Below are positions 37,598 to 47,252 of a DNA stretch of 64,000 nt, in pieces. Position 1 is the first letter of the stretch. Every line of letters starts with the position of its first letter. The translations under genes were made by a program, and so were the position numbers. The DNA lies in assembly GCF_007954625.1 (NCBI RefSeq), contig NZ_CP042423.1, positions 1 to 64,000 of the forward strand, in the 5' to 3' direction. The notes under the pieces were generated by a model. The model saw nothing but the letters and a program-made list of their open reading frames with translations. It did no database searches and was not told the DNA's origin. The stretch is from Leuconostoc lactis. Lineage in GTDB: Bacteria > Bacillota > Bacilli > Lactobacillales > Lactobacillaceae.

Positions 37598-37669
37598 ACC
37601 CACAAAATACTATGTATACACCCACAAAATACTATGTATACACCCACAAAATACTATGTATACACCCAC
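37598..37669. repeat. 22-bp iterons of replicon B
   Basis: The units start at 37598, 37620 and 37642, with a partial one at 37664, an exact 22-base period. Each contains ACCCACAAAATACTATG followed by TATAC. On the other strand the core TTTTGTGGG resembles replicon A, but the flanking half differs (ATAGTA against the T run and CACAG). This suggests distinct initiator recognition. Confidence 0.9.
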
Positions 37670-37704
37670 TTCTCATTTAGATAAGTGGGTGTATAGGTTA
37701 TAAT
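37659..37704 (+). promoter_or_regulatory. rep promoter with iteron-like operator dyad
   Basis: A perfect 13-bp dyad (TATACACCCACTT and complement, 37659-37671 and 37683-37695) carries half-iterons in inverted orientation. It covers the spacer of a promoter with TTAGAT at 37677 and TATAAT at 37699-37704 (16-base spacing). Rep_3 initiators often repress their own genes as dimers on such dyads. Confidence 0.65.
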
Positions 37705-37707
37705 AAA

Positions 37708-37749
37708 AAGCATAAAGAAATTCCCGACTAAAAGTTTTTCTTTATGCTT
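37708..37749 (+). promoter_or_regulatory. rep leader stem-loop
   Basis: The arms AAGCATAAAGAAA (37708-37720) and complement (37737-37749) pair perfectly. The same hairpin is kept in replicon A despite diverged flanks, so it is probably under selection, for example as a target of antisense or translational control of rep. Confidence 0.6.
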
Positions 37750-37781
37750 ATCCAACAACACGCCCAAAGGAGCGTATTTAT

Positions 37782-38936
37782 ATGTCAATTATACCAGAAT
37801 CAAAGACAAGGCAGGTACACACCTTGAATGAGTTATCAAAACGAAAAGTCGTCGAACATAACAGTTTAATCACTTCAATTGCCAAAATGGATAAGACACC
37901 ACTCAAAATGTTTGAGTTGGCCGTTTCTCTAATAGATACGGAAAATCCCCCCGAAGATCAGACGGTTTATTTATCAAAGCGAGAGTTGTTTGCTTTTTTT
38001 CAAGTTGATGATAGCAACAAGCATAGTCGTTTTAAAGAAGCCGTTGAAAAAATGCAGAAACAAGCTTTTTTTCAGATTAAAAAAGAACAAGATAAAGGCT
38101 TTAAATTTATTAGTATTGTACCGATCCCGTATGTGGAATGGACAGATTATAATGACGAAGTAAAAATTGAATTTCATCGTGAAATTATGCCTTATCTAAT
38201 TAATCTCAAAAATAATTTTACGCAACATGCTTTGTCAGATATTGCAGAATTGAACAGCAAATATGCAATAATTTTGTATCGTTGGTTATCGATGAATTAC
38301 AATCAATACGAGCATTACAGCGTTAAAGGTGGACGGAGAGAGGAACAGGTTGAAAGTTACCGTAATCCCGAAATAAGCATGCGAGATTTACGTCAAATGA
38401 CAGATACAATTGATGAATATAAACGATTTGATCATTTTGAAAAAAGAGTACTGAATGAACCATTGTCAGAAATTACTAAACACACAACTTTCAATGTAAC
38501 TTACGAAAAGCTCAAAAAAGGGCGGAGTATTGATAGTATTGTCTTTCGTATCACTAAAAAACAAGTTGCAGATGATATTAGTTACAAGTTAGATGATCCA
38601 ACTTATATTGACGGTAAGATAAGGCAAGAAGAAAGTGAAAAAGACCTCGTATATGAAGCTATGAAAAGTCCATATACAAAATTGCTGATGGAACATTTCT
38701 TATTGTCGTATATTGATTTGACGGATACGGCTATTTTGTCAGGGCTACAGAAAAATGTTTATCCACTCTATGACGAATTAAAAGAGTTACGTGGTTTAAA
38801 GGGCGTGAAAGAACACTTAGCATATATCAGAGATAAACAAGATGACTATTCGAAAAAGAATATTGCTAAGTATCTTAAAAAATCGATTGAACAGTATCTA
38901 CCAATCGTTAAAAGGCAGGATATAGATCATGAGTGA
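37782..38936 (+). CDS. repB: Rep_3 plasmid replication initiator (replicon B)
   Basis: This 384-residue iteron-binding initiator has two winged-helix domains (about 20-150 and 160-260). It is strongly similar to the replicon-A initiator over most of its length but different at residues 73-90 and in much of 190-300. AAAGGAG precedes the ATG. The stop overlaps the next start by 8 bases. It is the first gene of a four-gene chain that includes mod and res, so plasmid replication and restriction are expressed from one promoter region. Confidence 0.95.
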   Translation: MSIIPESKTRQVHTLNELSKRKVVEHNSLITSIAKMDKTPLKMFELAVSLIDTENPPEDQTVYLSKRELFAFFQVDDSNKHSRFKEAVEKMQKQAFFQIKKEQDKGFKFISIVPIPYVEWTDYNDEVKIEFHREIMPYLINLKNNFTQHALSDIAELNSKYAIILYRWLSMNYNQYEHYSVKGGRREEQVESYRNPEISMRDLRQMTDTIDEYKRFDHFEKRVLNEPLSEITKHTTFNVTYEKLKKGRSIDSIVFRITKKQVADDISYKLDDPTYIDGKIRQEESEKDLVYEAMKSPYTKLLMEHFLLSYIDLTDTAILSGLQKNVYPLYDELKELRGLKGVKEHLAYIRDKQDDYSKKNIAKYLKKSIEQYLPIVKRQDIDHE

Positions 38937-39459
38937 AAATTTAAAAACAATTCGAGAACTTGCTGATGAATTGGGTGTTTCAAAGCAGGCTATATGGCAA
39001 AAGATAAAAAGAGATACGTCAATCGATTTACGTCAATTTACATCAACAAAAGGCAACACTGTTTACGTTGATGTTGATGGACAAAAAGCTATTAAATCAA
39101 TGTTCTCAACCGATTCGTCAACAAGAGACCGTCAACGAAAAGAGGATATTGACGACAACAAAAAAGATGATGTTGATGAACAAGATGAAGTGAAATTCCT
39201 TCGAAATTTAGTATCAGAAATTCAATCTGAAAAGAGAGAGCTACATAAGTTACTAGATCAGCAACAACGATTGGCCTTGCAAGATAAAAAACTCCTAGCA
39301 GAGTACAAAGCAGAAATCAAAGATTTGAAAGCTTTAGCGATGCCGAGTCGTGAGGATGAAAAAGATGTGTCACCCCAAAGTGAAACAGAACCAGTAGAAG
39401 CGCAAACTAAACCTAAAAAGTGGTGGCAATTTAAAAAACGAGGGCAAAAAAATGATTGA
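38929..39459 (+). CDS. DUF536-type replication-associated protein (replicon B)
   Basis: The 176-residue protein has an N-terminal helix-turn-helix (TIRELADELGVSKQAIWQKI), a charged linker, a coiled coil (about 90-135, with LLDQQQRLALQDKKLL) and a tail ending KPKKWWQFKKRGQKND. The start overlaps rep by 8 bases (ATGAGTGA), and the end overlaps mod by 8 bases (ATGATTGA). It is thought to help replication or copy control in lactic acid bacteria plasmids. The middle is unlike the replicon-A protein, though both ends are conserved. Confidence 0.9.
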   Translation: MSENLKTIRELADELGVSKQAIWQKIKRDTSIDLRQFTSTKGNTVYVDVDGQKAIKSMFSTDSSTRDRQRKEDIDDNKKDDVDEQDEVKFLRNLVSEIQSEKRELHKLLDQQQRLALQDKKLLAEYKAEIKDLKALAMPSREDEKDVSPQSETEPVEAQTKPKKWWQFKKRGQKND

Positions 39460-41461
39460 TTCAAAAATTATGGAGACAACAAAGTCCATTTTGAAAGATT
39501 TTGGCAACACATATTTTTCAGATAAAGGCACTTTAAAGCGCAATAAAGTAATAGAAGACCTTGATGCGTACACACCTATGTTGATGAAGGCATTACTAGC
39601 TAATCAACTAATTCATGACACCTATACGGAGTCAATTGTTATAGATGATAAAAGTGTAGAACTGTTTAAGCTAAACCAGTTTATTGAAATGTTTACGTAT
39701 AAAGAATACTGGCAAGATAGCTATACAAAATTTGAGAATAAAATTGGCCTTACTGCTGGCGGTAAGTTTATTGATGAGACTGCTGATGTTGTGCTAGATT
39801 TTCCCTTCAAAGATACCGTTTTAAAAGCTGGTATGACAAAAGAAGATCAACAAGATGCTGATGAACTTTTTTTTCATGAAACGATAGCTAAGGCTGAAAT
39901 TGATCAATTATTGGAACCTAAAATATTTGTTAATGCTACTAAGTATAATCAAGAAAATTTAGACGGTACATCAACTGATAATTTTGATGACGAAAATTTG
40001 ATTGTCAAAGGAAATAACTTGATTGCTTTGCATAGTATAAAAGACGTTTATGCTGGCAGGGTTAAACTAATTTATTTAGATCCGCCATATAATACTGGAT
40101 CAGACTCTTTTTCGTATAATGATCAATTTAATCATTCGACCTGGTTGACATTTATTAAAAGCAGGCTAGAAATAGCTAGAGAATTACTAACTGATGAGGG
40201 CGTCATAGCAGTTCATATCGATGATTCAGAAGGTCCTTATCTTAAAGTATTAATGGATTCAATTTTTGGTAGAAATTCTGAAATGTTTACCCAATATATA
40301 TTGGTGAGATATGCAGACAAAACATTAAAATCGGATATGGATTATCACAAACAAATTGAGCAAATTCACTATTACAAAAAGAATAATGCATCAGTAGTGC
40401 ATCCTTTCAAAAGTCAAGAAGATTATAACTATACCAAATTTATTTATTCATTTGATGAGCTGGAATCACCTTTTAAAACCATAGAACTTGGCGGTAAGAG
40501 AGTTGATATCTTTAAGAAAAATCAAATAAGTTTAAAAAAAGAGACAGCGAACATACACGGGTTAAAAGAAGTTTGGGCCACAGGAACAATTTTAGATGGA
40601 AATTCTTCAGGACGTTTTTTTAGAGATTACCTAACCGGAAGATACAACGAAGATGGTTATGGTGTTGTTTATAGAGTATGGGGTATTGGTGATGATGGAA
40701 ATAAATATAGGTATTTTACTGGTCCTCAAAAGGTCGGTGCAACGAAAGGTAAGTATTTCCAAGGAGTTCCAAGTGCAGTACAAAGCGGTTTAGTTACAAC
40801 AAAATTAAAACCACTTGAGGGATTTATTGATATGGCAGGAGCATTTGGAAATATTCGCCACGAAGGTGGTGTAGAAATGAGAAGTGGGAAAAAGCCTGAA
40901 AAAATGCTAAAAGAGATTATTCAAAGATATTCTTCTGAAAACGATATTGTGTTAGATTTCTTTGGTGGATCCGGTTCTACAGCAGCAACAGCACTTAAAA
41001 TGAACAGACGATTTATAACAGTTGAACAGATTGATGAACAAGTGTATAAACTGAAAAAAAGGTTAGTTAATGTTATTAATGGTGATACAACGGGCATCTC
41101 TAAAGACGTTAATTGGCAAGGCGGCGGATCATTTGTCTATGCTGAATTAATGGAAAAGAACCAAGGTTATCTCAAAGATGTCCAACAGGCCGAAACGACG
41201 AAGCAATTAGAAGATGTTGTTCATCGCATGATTGAAGGTGGCGCTGATTTTGATTTCCGAGTCGATGTTGAAAAAGTCCTGCAAGATCCTGAATACCAAT
41301 CAATGTCATTGGCTGATAAAAAGCAGCTGATAGTCAAGGTCATTGATAAGAATCAGTTGTATTATGCGTACAGTGATATGGACGATCGTGATGTACAAGA
41401 GCTGATGTCTGAGAGTGATATTGCCTTTAATAAAAGCTTTTATGGGGAGCGTGATCTGTAA
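39452..41461 (+). CDS. mod: Type III restriction-modification methylase Mod
   Basis: This 669-residue beta-class adenine-N6 methyltransferase also provides sequence recognition for the restriction complex. Catalytic motif IV DPPY is at residues 210-213 (LIYLDPPYNTGSD), and the AdoMet-binding motif I FGGSGST is at about 504-510, in the beta-class order. The region between (about 270-480) is the target-recognition domain. It overlaps the DUF536 gene by 8 bases and shares one base with res (TAATG). Nothing in the frame suggests phase-variable repeats. Confidence 0.95.
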   Translation: MIDSKIMETTKSILKDFGNTYFSDKGTLKRNKVIEDLDAYTPMLMKALLANQLIHDTYTESIVIDDKSVELFKLNQFIEMFTYKEYWQDSYTKFENKIGLTAGGKFIDETADVVLDFPFKDTVLKAGMTKEDQQDADELFFHETIAKAEIDQLLEPKIFVNATKYNQENLDGTSTDNFDDENLIVKGNNLIALHSIKDVYAGRVKLIYLDPPYNTGSDSFSYNDQFNHSTWLTFIKSRLEIARELLTDEGVIAVHIDDSEGPYLKVLMDSIFGRNSEMFTQYILVRYADKTLKSDMDYHKQIEQIHYYKKNNASVVHPFKSQEDYNYTKFIYSFDELESPFKTIELGGKRVDIFKKNQISLKKETANIHGLKEVWATGTILDGNSSGRFFRDYLTGRYNEDGYGVVYRVWGIGDDGNKYRYFTGPQKVGATKGKYFQGVPSAVQSGLVTTKLKPLEGFIDMAGAFGNIRHEGGVEMRSGKKPEKMLKEIIQRYSSENDIVLDFFGGSGSTAATALKMNRRFITVEQIDEQVYKLKKRLVNVINGDTTGISKDVNWQGGGSFVYAELMEKNQGYLKDVQQAETTKQLEDVVHRMIEGGADFDFRVDVEKVLQDPEYQSMSLADKKQLIVKVIDKNQLYYAYSDMDDRDVQELMSESDIAFNKSFYGERDL

Positions 41462-44073
41462 TGGCCAAAAAGAAATCACGAGAACTTGTCTTACCTATTG
41501 TTCATGAGATTAACGACTATACGAGTGACTTTTTAAAAAACGACGAACCCCGACATGCGTTTGTTTATCCGGACTACATTAAGCACAATCTCAAGCATCA
41601 GTTACGTGATTATCAAAAGCAATCACTATACAACTTGAATTACACGCAAAAGGATACCAATGTTGCCAGTCGCTTTAATCAATTGTTATTCCATATGGCC
41701 ACTGGTTCTGGAAAAACTGATGTGATGGCAGCCGATATGCTGTATTTTTACCATGAATTTGGCTATCAAAATTTTCTTTTTGTTGTTAATACAAACGCGG
41801 TGATTGCTAAAACTCGTGAAAACATGCTGAATGTTCAGTCACCAAAGTACCTCTTTTCACAACCACTCAATATTGATGGGATGCCGATTGAATTGCGAGA
41901 AGTCACCCGATTTCCAACAAATAGTGAACCAGGCGTGATCTACTTGCGGCTCACAACGATCCAAACTTTAGCAAATGAATTAAATACACCACGCGAAAAT
42001 GGTTTAACTTATGGTGATTTAGAGAAACAGAAGTTGATTATTCTAGCTGATGAAGCGCATCATTTTTCTGCCGGCACAAAGAGTAAAGCAGATCAAAAAA
42101 ATAAAGCGTGGGAATATGTCTTAGACCGTATTCGACAAGCTAATAAAGCGAATCGACAGTTAGAATTCACGGCCACAATTGATTTAAATAACGAGTTTAT
42201 TTATGAAAAATATCGTGATAAAGTCATCTTCCAATATGATTTAAAAGAGTTTCAAAATGCTGGTTACTCAAAGAAAATTGCTCGTTTACAAGCCAATGCT
42301 GATGATAACGAAAAGATGCTGAATGCGGTATTGCTATCACAATATCGTAAGCACATGGCGATCCAGGCGGGTGTACGAGATTTTAAGCCAGTTATTTTAT
42401 TTAAGTCAAATAAAATTGACGTTTCAAAAGCGGCCCGTGATCAATTTTTGACACTGCTTGATAAATTAACTACTGAAGATCTAGCGCAATTTATTGCAAA
42501 GCAACGCCAAACCACGCAATCATCTACTTTGCGCCAAGCGTATACGTATTATCAAACAATTGATATGGGGGGCTTGGTCCGGGAATTGCAACGTGATTTT
42601 CAACCATTAAATACAATTAATGTTAATGATACGAGTAGCAATGGTATTTTAGGTGACTTAAATGATTTACGTAATTTAAATACCCTAGAAGAACCAAGCA
42701 ATCCATTTAGAGCTATTTTCGCAGTCGCCAAGCTTTCTGAAGGTTGGGATGTCTTAAATTTGTATGATATTGTCCGCATTGGAGAGCAACCCATTACGTC
42801 AACACAAACCAATAGTGAGGCGCAATTAATTGGTCGTGGTGCGCGCTACAATCCCTTCGTCTATGAGGAGGCAACATCGTTTACGCGACGGTTTGACCAT
42901 AGCACGCCAGAATTACAGATATTAGAGTCCTTACACTATCACACGATTAATGATAAAAAATATATTGATAATCTGACAAAATCTTTTGAAGCAATGCAGC
43001 TCCAAGTTGAAGATGATAAAGACTTTGATATTTTAACCACGACAGTTAAAGCGTCATTTAAGCGTTCCGATGTCTATCAATATGGCAAGCTGTATTACAA
43101 TGACGTCGAAGATGTCCCTGAGAGTGAATACAATGGGTTGGCAAAATACGGTGTTCCCGTTGCGGAACTACCTACCGTCAATATTGAGACGGCAACCCTA
43201 GAAGCAACTGCCTTTGATACACAAAATGTTGCTGGTATGAATGAGACACGACTGGTAAAGATTGATGATGCCCTCGTCAAAAAAGCAATGGCACGGAATC
43301 CTTTCTTCAGATTCAATACCATGAAAAAATATATGCCGACGCTAAATTCTATCTCGGAGTTTATGTATGAGGCACAGTGGTTGGGGCAAATAAAAGAAAT
43401 CCAAGCGACGGTATCGATGGGTTCAGATGCAGTGCTTAGTCGAGAAACACAGCTATTAGTCGTTGAAAAATATCTAGCCTATATTCAGCGCATGTTAATC
43501 ATGAACTATAAGCGCCAACGCGGAACCAATAAGTTTATTGGGTTGCCAATTAAAGATGCCGTTCAGGATTATCAGAAGCGTGTACCAGTTAACTATTCTG
43601 ATGCTGGGGTTCATGAGTTAATTCAAACTTATGACTATAAAAAGGCACCTTGGTTTGTCTATAACGAGGCTATTGTCGATAAATTGGAACGTAGTCTAAT
43701 CGAACTGATCCAAGGCTATATTGAAGAGCTGCAAAACAAGTACAAAGATGTTTACCTGATTCGTAGTGATGAGCGTAATACTAAGCTAAAATTGCATGAA
43801 TTTGCTGGAGATGTGTCTCACTATGCTGGTTTCTTACCGGACTTTGTTCTGTATTTGGCTAATGAGTCTTATATTTATCAGATTTATATTGAACCAAAGG
43901 GTACCCAATTGCTGGAGCAAGACCAATGGAAAGAGGACTTGTTAACCAGTATTTCGCCTGAAAGTGTTGATGTGATTGGTGAAAATGATCAAGTTAAATT
44001 GTACGGTGTTAAATTCTATGTTGCGGGTGATGCTCGTCAGGTTCGAAAAAATATTCAAACTCTAGCCCTTTAA
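41461..44073 (+). CDS. res: Type III restriction subunit Res
   Basis: This 870-residue SF2 helicase/nuclease cleaves DNA after ATP-driven communication between head-to-head sites, in complex with Mod. Walker A is TGSGKT (81-86), the DEAH box is at 197-200 (ILADEAHHF), and helicase motif VI lies near residues 455-465 (AQLIGRGARYNPF). The C-terminal nuclease has PD at 793-794 and EPK at 811-813, the PD...ExK pattern. The start overlaps the mod stop. A bidirectional terminator follows at 44215. Confidence 0.95.
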   Translation: MAKKKSRELVLPIVHEINDYTSDFLKNDEPRHAFVYPDYIKHNLKHQLRDYQKQSLYNLNYTQKDTNVASRFNQLLFHMATGSGKTDVMAADMLYFYHEFGYQNFLFVVNTNAVIAKTRENMLNVQSPKYLFSQPLNIDGMPIELREVTRFPTNSEPGVIYLRLTTIQTLANELNTPRENGLTYGDLEKQKLIILADEAHHFSAGTKSKADQKNKAWEYVLDRIRQANKANRQLEFTATIDLNNEFIYEKYRDKVIFQYDLKEFQNAGYSKKIARLQANADDNEKMLNAVLLSQYRKHMAIQAGVRDFKPVILFKSNKIDVSKAARDQFLTLLDKLTTEDLAQFIAKQRQTTQSSTLRQAYTYYQTIDMGGLVRELQRDFQPLNTINVNDTSSNGILGDLNDLRNLNTLEEPSNPFRAIFAVAKLSEGWDVLNLYDIVRIGEQPITSTQTNSEAQLIGRGARYNPFVYEEATSFTRRFDHSTPELQILESLHYHTINDKKYIDNLTKSFEAMQLQVEDDKDFDILTTTVKASFKRSDVYQYGKLYYNDVEDVPESEYNGLAKYGVPVAELPTVNIETATLEATAFDTQNVAGMNETRLVKIDDALVKKAMARNPFFRFNTMKKYMPTLNSISEFMYEAQWLGQIKEIQATVSMGSDAVLSRETQLLVVEKYLAYIQRMLIMNYKRQRGTNKFIGLPIKDAVQDYQKRVPVNYSDAGVHELIQTYDYKKAPWFVYNEAIVDKLERSLIELIQGYIEELQNKYKDVYLIRSDERNTKLKLHEFAGDVSHYAGFLPDFVLYLANESYIYQIYIEPKGTQLLEQDQWKEDLLTSISPESVDVIGENDQVKLYGVKFYVAGDARQVRKNIQTLAL

Positions 44074-44214
44074 AAGGGTTTATTTTATTTTCTAATAAAC
44101 ATAGACAATCTTTTAAACTTAACATGTTATAAAATATAAAATAATAGTTGTACCCAATGAATGATGTGACGAGGTTGATAGCACTTTTTGCGTTAAATAA
44201 AATTCACAAATTAA

Positions 44215-44261
44215 ATAAAGGCGCGCAATCAAGTTTTAAAAACTTGATTGCGCGCCTTTAT
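44215..44261. terminator. Bidirectional terminator between res and PHP-ATPase
   Basis: A 22-bp perfect stem (with GGCGCGCAATCAAG in the arm) and a 3-base loop is flanked by A and T runs on both sides. It separates two convergent genes. Confidence 0.85.
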
Positions 44262-44304
44262 CATGACATATAACAAAAGAGTACCTTATGATAAAATTAT
44301 AGAC

Positions 44305-47004
44305 TTATTTCATGTAGTATCGTTGTTCCCGTTTGTAAAAGGCTTCTTTCCCACCTTCTAGTAAATCTGTTATTTGATCTCGAATATCTGAAGTTTCAAG
44401 TGATCCAGAAGAGTAGTTAATACTAAAAGCTGAACTATCACGTTCAGCAATGATTATTTCTTCTGCATCTGTTAGAACTACTAGATTTGCGTTATGAGTT
44501 ACCAGTATGACTTGTCGAGTATTTGAAATTTCTTTTAGTAATGGAACAAGCATCTTCACTATTGTATTATTATCTAAATCGTCTTCCGGTTGGTCTAATA
44601 TAATAGTTGACTGGTTATTGGAGGCCATTAAAAGAACCTGTAATAGTACAACACCTTTCATACCGGGTGACATTTCTTGTAGAGAATCATTTCCCAACAG
44701 GAGATCAAAAGTGAAATGGGTTAATTTTTTCATGATTACCTTGACAAGGTCAATGTTATCATGGTTATTATTAAATTTAATGTCATTATTGTTGAGCACT
44801 GTACCAATCTGAGTGGACAGTGCTTTTTGATCGGTAGACCATTTAAACGAACCATTACTTTGATTTATCATGGTGAGATCTAGATCTTCTGGCAAACTAT
44901 ATCGTCTATTTATATGATTAGAAATCTCATCTTGCCAATCGACAGTATCTTTTAAAATCAACCTAGTTGATTGATCCTCTACCTGACCAAAGTTCAATAT
45001 ATTCAGTTTGTTTATTGAATCTTGAAAAGTAGTTCTAGCAGAATCAATTTTAGATATTAAGTTGATGATTTTTTCGATAGATTTTTTATACGCATCTTCA
45101 TATTTTTGTAAATTGTCTTTGGCCGACGCGAGCTTGGTTATGTCATCATTTACGATAAGTAAGTTTTTATCGATTTCTTCAATATTTTTGCGAACGGCAG
45201 TATCCTTGGTGTTTATTTCGTTTATTTCAGATTGAATAGTTTCAATTTGAACGGTATTTTTTGCTATTTCAGTGTCAAGGAAGTTTATTTCAACATCTTT
45301 AATATCTGATAAACTGGATTTAAATTCACTCCAGTTTTTTGAAATGGCACTTTTATTTTCTGCTGTTCTCAACGATGAAAAATGAACTTTTAAAGTTTCA
45401 ATTAGAGGATCCATTTGTTTATGGAAATTATCTATTTCTGAAAAAGTCTTACTTAATTTATATTTTTTGTCATTTAACTCTGATAATGTAGTTTTATTTT
45501 CAGCTAGCTTTATTTCATTCTCATTTTTATTAGAAATTTCCGTTTCAGTTAAAGATGAGTTCGAAATAATTTCTTGTTTTTTTTCAGATAAATTATTCAG
45601 TATTTCATTTAAAGCTTCTTGAGTTCTAAGTGCGGAAATTTCTTTTTTAGCTGCTATAATGTAGAGTTTATTATCTGATAAACTCTTTGTAATATTGTCT
45701 ATTTCATTATTGTGTTCATTAATAATATCTTGATAATTATCAAGAATAATTTTTGCCTTCTCGCTGCGAGAAATTATTCGAGAAATTGTATCTTGAAGGT
45801 TTGTATTATCTTCTGATAGATTGCTAATATAATTTTGCGGATAATATTCTACTTGGACATCCAGCTGATTTGCTAGTGATGTAATTAAATTGGTTTGTAT
45901 ATTCTTCGTTATGAATTCGTATTTTTTCAGACTGTCATTAATATTTTCATCAGTAAATTTAAGTGATGCTTTTTTTGCGAATAAAGTTGCTAATGTTGAT
46001 TTCCCAGAAGAACGTGGGCCGATAATAACGTTAAGATTGGGGTTAATCTCTAATTTGCTTGGAGACACCTGAAAATTATTAGTTGTTGGTTCGAATTCAA
46101 TAGCCTTTATATACGGAGACCGAGAATCGTTTGGATTATTTTTTGAAGAGTTTGATAATTTAGTCCTGTTTATTGGATCATATTTTATTTGTTTTAGTCC
46201 GTTAAAGGACAGGTCTGATTTTATCCAACTATATGTCTCACCTATGGTGTAACGATCCGTGTCTTCTTTTGGAAGAAAACCATGAGCATCTGAACCACTT
46301 AGAACGGGTTTTATTTCAGTATTGTTACTCCAAAAATTGTAATCCTTTAGGTTATGTGAGAATACTATGTCGGTTATATTAGCTATATCATCATAGACAA
46401 AATCCCCTTTTCCACTATTGTTTTGTAGTGTTCCAGAGATGTCTTCATTTGGTACGGCAATTAAATAAGCTCCTTCGAAATTTATATTCGATTTTAATAA
46501 ATCACGAAGTGTTTTCTTTGATATTGAGAATCGTTCCTTCACATCTTTTATGCTATCGGATTCCGTTGCTGACCTTAAACTTTCTAACCCAGATTCGTTG
46601 AATTTAAAGATATGTTGGTTATACTCGTAACTTAATTGACTAATAAAATTAGTCCTGATATCTTCAGGAGAGAGTTTGTCAGGATCGAAGAGTATATGTA
46701 GGTTAACTAATTCGTTGCTTTTACCGCGTACTGAAGTTTCTAAACGAATCTCAATATTGGGAAGTAAATAGACATTTTTTGGGAATTTACCGTTTTTTTG
46801 TAGCTCGACTAAATATTCATAGTTATCTATACTGTAATAATCAGTAACTCCAATTGCATCTATTTTATTTTCAATAATTTTTGTTTTAAAGTTTTCGAGA
46901 ATATCTGAATCCTGTAACGTTCCACCAAACTCATTATTTCTTTCTGTCCCTGGTGTATGCATATGGATATCCCACTTATGCCATAATGACCCTGAGTTAA
47001 TCAT
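44305..47004 (-). CDS. PHP-domain/SMC-like ATPase (TrlF-type), putative defence protein
   Basis: The 899-residue protein has two parts. The N-terminal PHP phosphoesterase domain (1 to about 260) has metal ligands in WDIHMHTPG (His14, His16), AIGVTDYYSID and GSDAHGF. An SMC/Rad50-like ATPase follows: Walker A GPRSSGKST near 326-334, a long coiled coil (about 370-690), signature MSPGMKG, Walker B IILDQPEDDLD near 802, and an H-loop VTHNANL. Databases call such proteins TrlF-family AAA-like ATPases. A nuclease driven by a DNA-sensing ATPase is a fair guess, not shown. It is convergent with the type III system. Confidence 0.85.
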   Translation of the reverse strand: MINSGSLWHKWDIHMHTPGTERNNEFGGTLQDSDILENFKTKIIENKIDAIGVTDYYSIDNYEYLVELQKNGKFPKNVYLLPNIEIRLETSVRGKSNELVNLHILFDPDKLSPEDIRTNFISQLSYEYNQHIFKFNESGLESLRSATESDSIKDVKERFSISKKTLRDLLKSNINFEGAYLIAVPNEDISGTLQNNSGKGDFVYDDIANITDIVFSHNLKDYNFWSNNTEIKPVLSGSDAHGFLPKEDTDRYTIGETYSWIKSDLSFNGLKQIKYDPINRTKLSNSSKNNPNDSRSPYIKAIEFEPTTNNFQVSPSKLEINPNLNVIIGPRSSGKSTLATLFAKKASLKFTDENINDSLKKYEFITKNIQTNLITSLANQLDVQVEYYPQNYISNLSEDNTNLQDTISRIISRSEKAKIILDNYQDIINEHNNEIDNITKSLSDNKLYIIAAKKEISALRTQEALNEILNNLSEKKQEIISNSSLTETEISNKNENEIKLAENKTTLSELNDKKYKLSKTFSEIDNFHKQMDPLIETLKVHFSSLRTAENKSAISKNWSEFKSSLSDIKDVEINFLDTEIAKNTVQIETIQSEINEINTKDTAVRKNIEEIDKNLLIVNDDITKLASAKDNLQKYEDAYKKSIEKIINLISKIDSARTTFQDSINKLNILNFGQVEDQSTRLILKDTVDWQDEISNHINRRYSLPEDLDLTMINQSNGSFKWSTDQKALSTQIGTVLNNNDIKFNNNHDNIDLVKVIMKKLTHFTFDLLLGNDSLQEMSPGMKGVVLLQVLLMASNNQSTIILDQPEDDLDNNTIVKMLVPLLKEISNTRQVILVTHNANLVVLTDAEEIIIAERDSSAFSINYSSGSLETSDIRDQITDLLEGGKEAFYKREQRYYMK

Positions 47005-47252
47005 GAAAAAACCGCCTCATTTTATTTTAAATACTTTTATATTTTATCATTATTTATTAATTTGGCTGACTAAAATTTACGCATTGCAATAGCTACAACC
47101 CTTCTCATGTTAGGCCCTTAAGATGATATTTGGTACTGGATTAAAATATATTCCGAGGTGTTACTGGCAAAAGGTAATTGTTTTAGAACATTCTCTGATA
47201 TGGACTAGTATGTCTCTCTCACAATGTGCATTATCCCAATAATAGGGAATTA

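Larger units (their letters stand above)
37280..37781. other. Replication origin region of replicon B
   Basis: There is no gene here. It holds a terminator hairpin (37427-37474), an AT-rich stretch, three iterons (37598-37663 plus a partial one), an operator dyad over the rep promoter (37659-37704) and a leader stem-loop (37708-37749). Confidence 0.85.

Noticed and set aside
39452..41461. Phase-variable mod gene
   Set aside because: I saw no simple tandem repeat in the frame that would give slippage switching.
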